This document shows positions 52,801 through 55,800 of a DNA stretch of 64,000 nucleotides, piece by piece. The number at the start of each line of letters is the position of its first letter. Positions within the stretch are counted from its first letter, which is position 1. The DNA is from Periplaneta americana. Taxonomy: Eukaryota; Arthropoda; Insecta; Blattodea; Blattidae. Below the pieces are notes generated by a model. That model searched no databases. It saw nothing but the letters and a program-made list of their open reading frames with translations, and had not been told where the DNA came from. The stretch lies in the NCBI RefSeq assembly GCF_040183065.1, contig NC_091130.1, positions 126,356,914 to 126,420,913 of the forward strand, written 5' to 3'. The position numbers were made by a program, and so were the translations under genes.

Positions 52801-55800
52801 TTATGATATGTGATATGATGTGATATATTTCATGTCATCAATTATATTCATGTAAAGTGGACCTCACAATTTGGTAATAATCCCTGATTCGTAAATGTTC
52901 TAAAAATGCTCACCTCCAAAATCAACATTCTTCTTTACTGACTTTTTAGTATCGGACTTCTGGAAGGATGACGACTTCTCTGGGAAATCGAAAGTCACAT
53001 GAGATTTCTGAGACCTTTCTGCTTCTTCTTCATGTGCAGAAGTCTACAGAAAAATATCACAGCATTACCAAATGAAGTTTCTACGAAACGCAAAACAAAA
53101 TATTTTCTTATCTTCTACAAAGAATTGCAGACGAAGAAAAAATATTTTTCAAAATAGCACAAAATGTTTGAATTGCATCAGACAGGTTAATTTCCAGCTG
53201 TAGAGAATTTATAGTAGAATTAATATTACCGGTACTTCAGACTTCTGACAGGTCGCTAGCCGCATGGCTTATAGGTCTGCTGTCATGGCAACCTTACCAA
53301 TTTCCTGCTACTGCTAGGAGCTGGTCAGTCAGTAAAGTGTGGTATGTTCGATAATGTGTGCGCGTGTGTGTGTGTGAGTGTCTGTCGTGTTGTGTGTGTA
53401 CGCGTGTGTGCATGCGAGTGTGGGTACGTGCATGTGCAGAGACTTGCAGTCTTGTGTCGCAACGACAGTACTTACTTTTAAAGCAGATTTGACTGAAGTT
53501 TTTGTGACAGGTGTCCGCTTTTTACCAAGTGAAGATCCAAAGAGATCAGCATCCAAATCATCAACATCCTAAAAGTATAAAGTAGCTTCCAATATAATGT
53601 ATGTATATTAGATTACTGAGTGAACATAGTAAAGAAATCACAATATGGCGATCCAGCTTACAGCTAAAAAGCTTATGCAGACAGCTTGCTATCAATGATA
53701 CACTGCACCAACTATTAATGTAAAATATTAATAAATATATAACATCATTTACTCATTTTAAATTGAGAAATGAGATGCTGAAACTGTCTCCCTTCTTCTT
53801 CTAAAAAATCCTCACATCTGTTTAAGAAGTGATGTGTAAGAAATGGAAGCAATATTTTGCAGAAGCTAATATTCAGTTCTTGCAGAGTAGGCCTCTGTAG
53901 ATTCTTTTTGTATAATTTTTCTTTCAATGTCAAACACACAATTTTGAATGACGTCTCAACAAATCAGTTGAACTGGTATGGGCGCATGCAAAAGATGAAT
54001 GGAGACTGACTTCACAAAAGTATATTCGAGTGGTTGCCAGAAGGAAGAAGGAACAGGGGAAGACCAAGATGGCAAGATGGGGTAACAGGCAGTGATGAAA
54101 CCAAGGAATTTGGAAGCTGATGTGTGGCGAGATACAGGAAAATGGAGAAGGACAATCAGAAGATGTCAAAGACATTGAAACCCCGATATATATATATATA
54201 TATATATATTTCTTTCAATGTTTTTTTGTTTTACTTGGTTATTTAACGACGCTGTATCAACTACGAGGTTATTTAGCGTCGATGGAATTGGTGATAGCAA
54301 GATGATATTTGGCGAGATGAGGCAGAGGATTCGCCATAGATTACCTGACATTTGTCTTACAGTTGGGGAAAACCTCGGAAAAAACCCAACCAGGTTATCA
54401 GCCCAAGCGGGAATCGAACCCGCGCCCGAGTGCAATTCTGGATCAGTAGACAAGCGCCTTAACCGACTGAGCTACGCCAGTAGCTCTCTTTCAATGTTTC
54501 CGAGACATAAAAGTCACAAGGGGTCTCGTCAAAGGATCGAGGTTAAAACTAAACATTGTCTGAAAACAGAAGATTATAATCAATTTTGCAGTCATGTAAA
54601 GTACTTAAAATCCAATAACAAAATTCACATCTGATTACATCATCAGGCCGTAGTTGTTACACCATTGTAAATTTCTAAAGTTTTAACTTCGATAGTTTTG
54701 TAGAAATTCGCAAAGAACTGTAAGACATAACGATTTCCTACAAAAGATGACAAAGTGAATTTTAGTGACATTTTCCAAGCAATGTCTAATGCCATCCAAA
54801 TTTTCCTTGGCGGGCATAGTATGTCGTTGTCTTTTTCGATTTTTATCTGTAACACTTCCTGTTTCGCAGAATTTATTCTCAAGGCCTGGATGGTTTTACA
54901 TCTTTCCTAGAATCGTCATAACTACACAGGTCTAACACATAATTATCATAATAAATCCTGCTGTAAATTATCATGCTAGGCTATATTTGTGTGCTAAAAC
55001 TCGGGATTCTATGCAACACAGGTACATGATGTTTTCGAATGAAAAAATTACCTAAAAAGCATGATTTTTAGTAGCACGGTATTTATGAAAATTTACAGAT
55101 TATAAGGATATTTTTGTCTGATTACAATAAGTCGAAAAATAAGAAAAAGTGACAATGCAATATAACCTATGTATCACTCAGCTACGTTACTAGTCAGCCA
55201 TGTAATCCATGGAAGGTGAAAGGAACTGCCCACCCTACCGCATTATCTGCTGGCTTGGTTGTCTGAGTGATACCTTATTGGTGTCACTTGTGAGGTTCAA
55301 ACCTGTCTTCGGACAGTTTAAATAAAAAAAAAAAAATCACTTGCAGCTATCCACTCATTTAACCTTATCACAGTCCTCAGCCTCCTGTCACTTAGCTATC
55401 CTCTTCACTAACCCACTCTAATCTTTTCACAGTCCTCGACTTCTTTGTCATTTAACTACCCCCTCATATAATCCACTCAAAATTTGTCACATCTTTTCTT
55501 TGCAACAGTTCATTTATTAATCATGAGTAAAAACACCCTCTCAGTAAGGTATCATACTGCATTCGGTTCTAGAATAGTCTACTCACGAAAAAGCACAAAA
55601 TAGGTAGGTCTAGACCTATATAGGCTAATTGATAAATTTGGCACACTGGTTCCTTTAGCTCTACAATCAGAAAACACTCCAATTCGTTTCTGACAAGCAT
55701 TAGTAGCAAAATACACTTCATAATGTTATCCTTCACACAACAAACTTTTAACTCTACATTCGGTGGTTAGCACAAGAGACCAATTGACAGAGATAATATC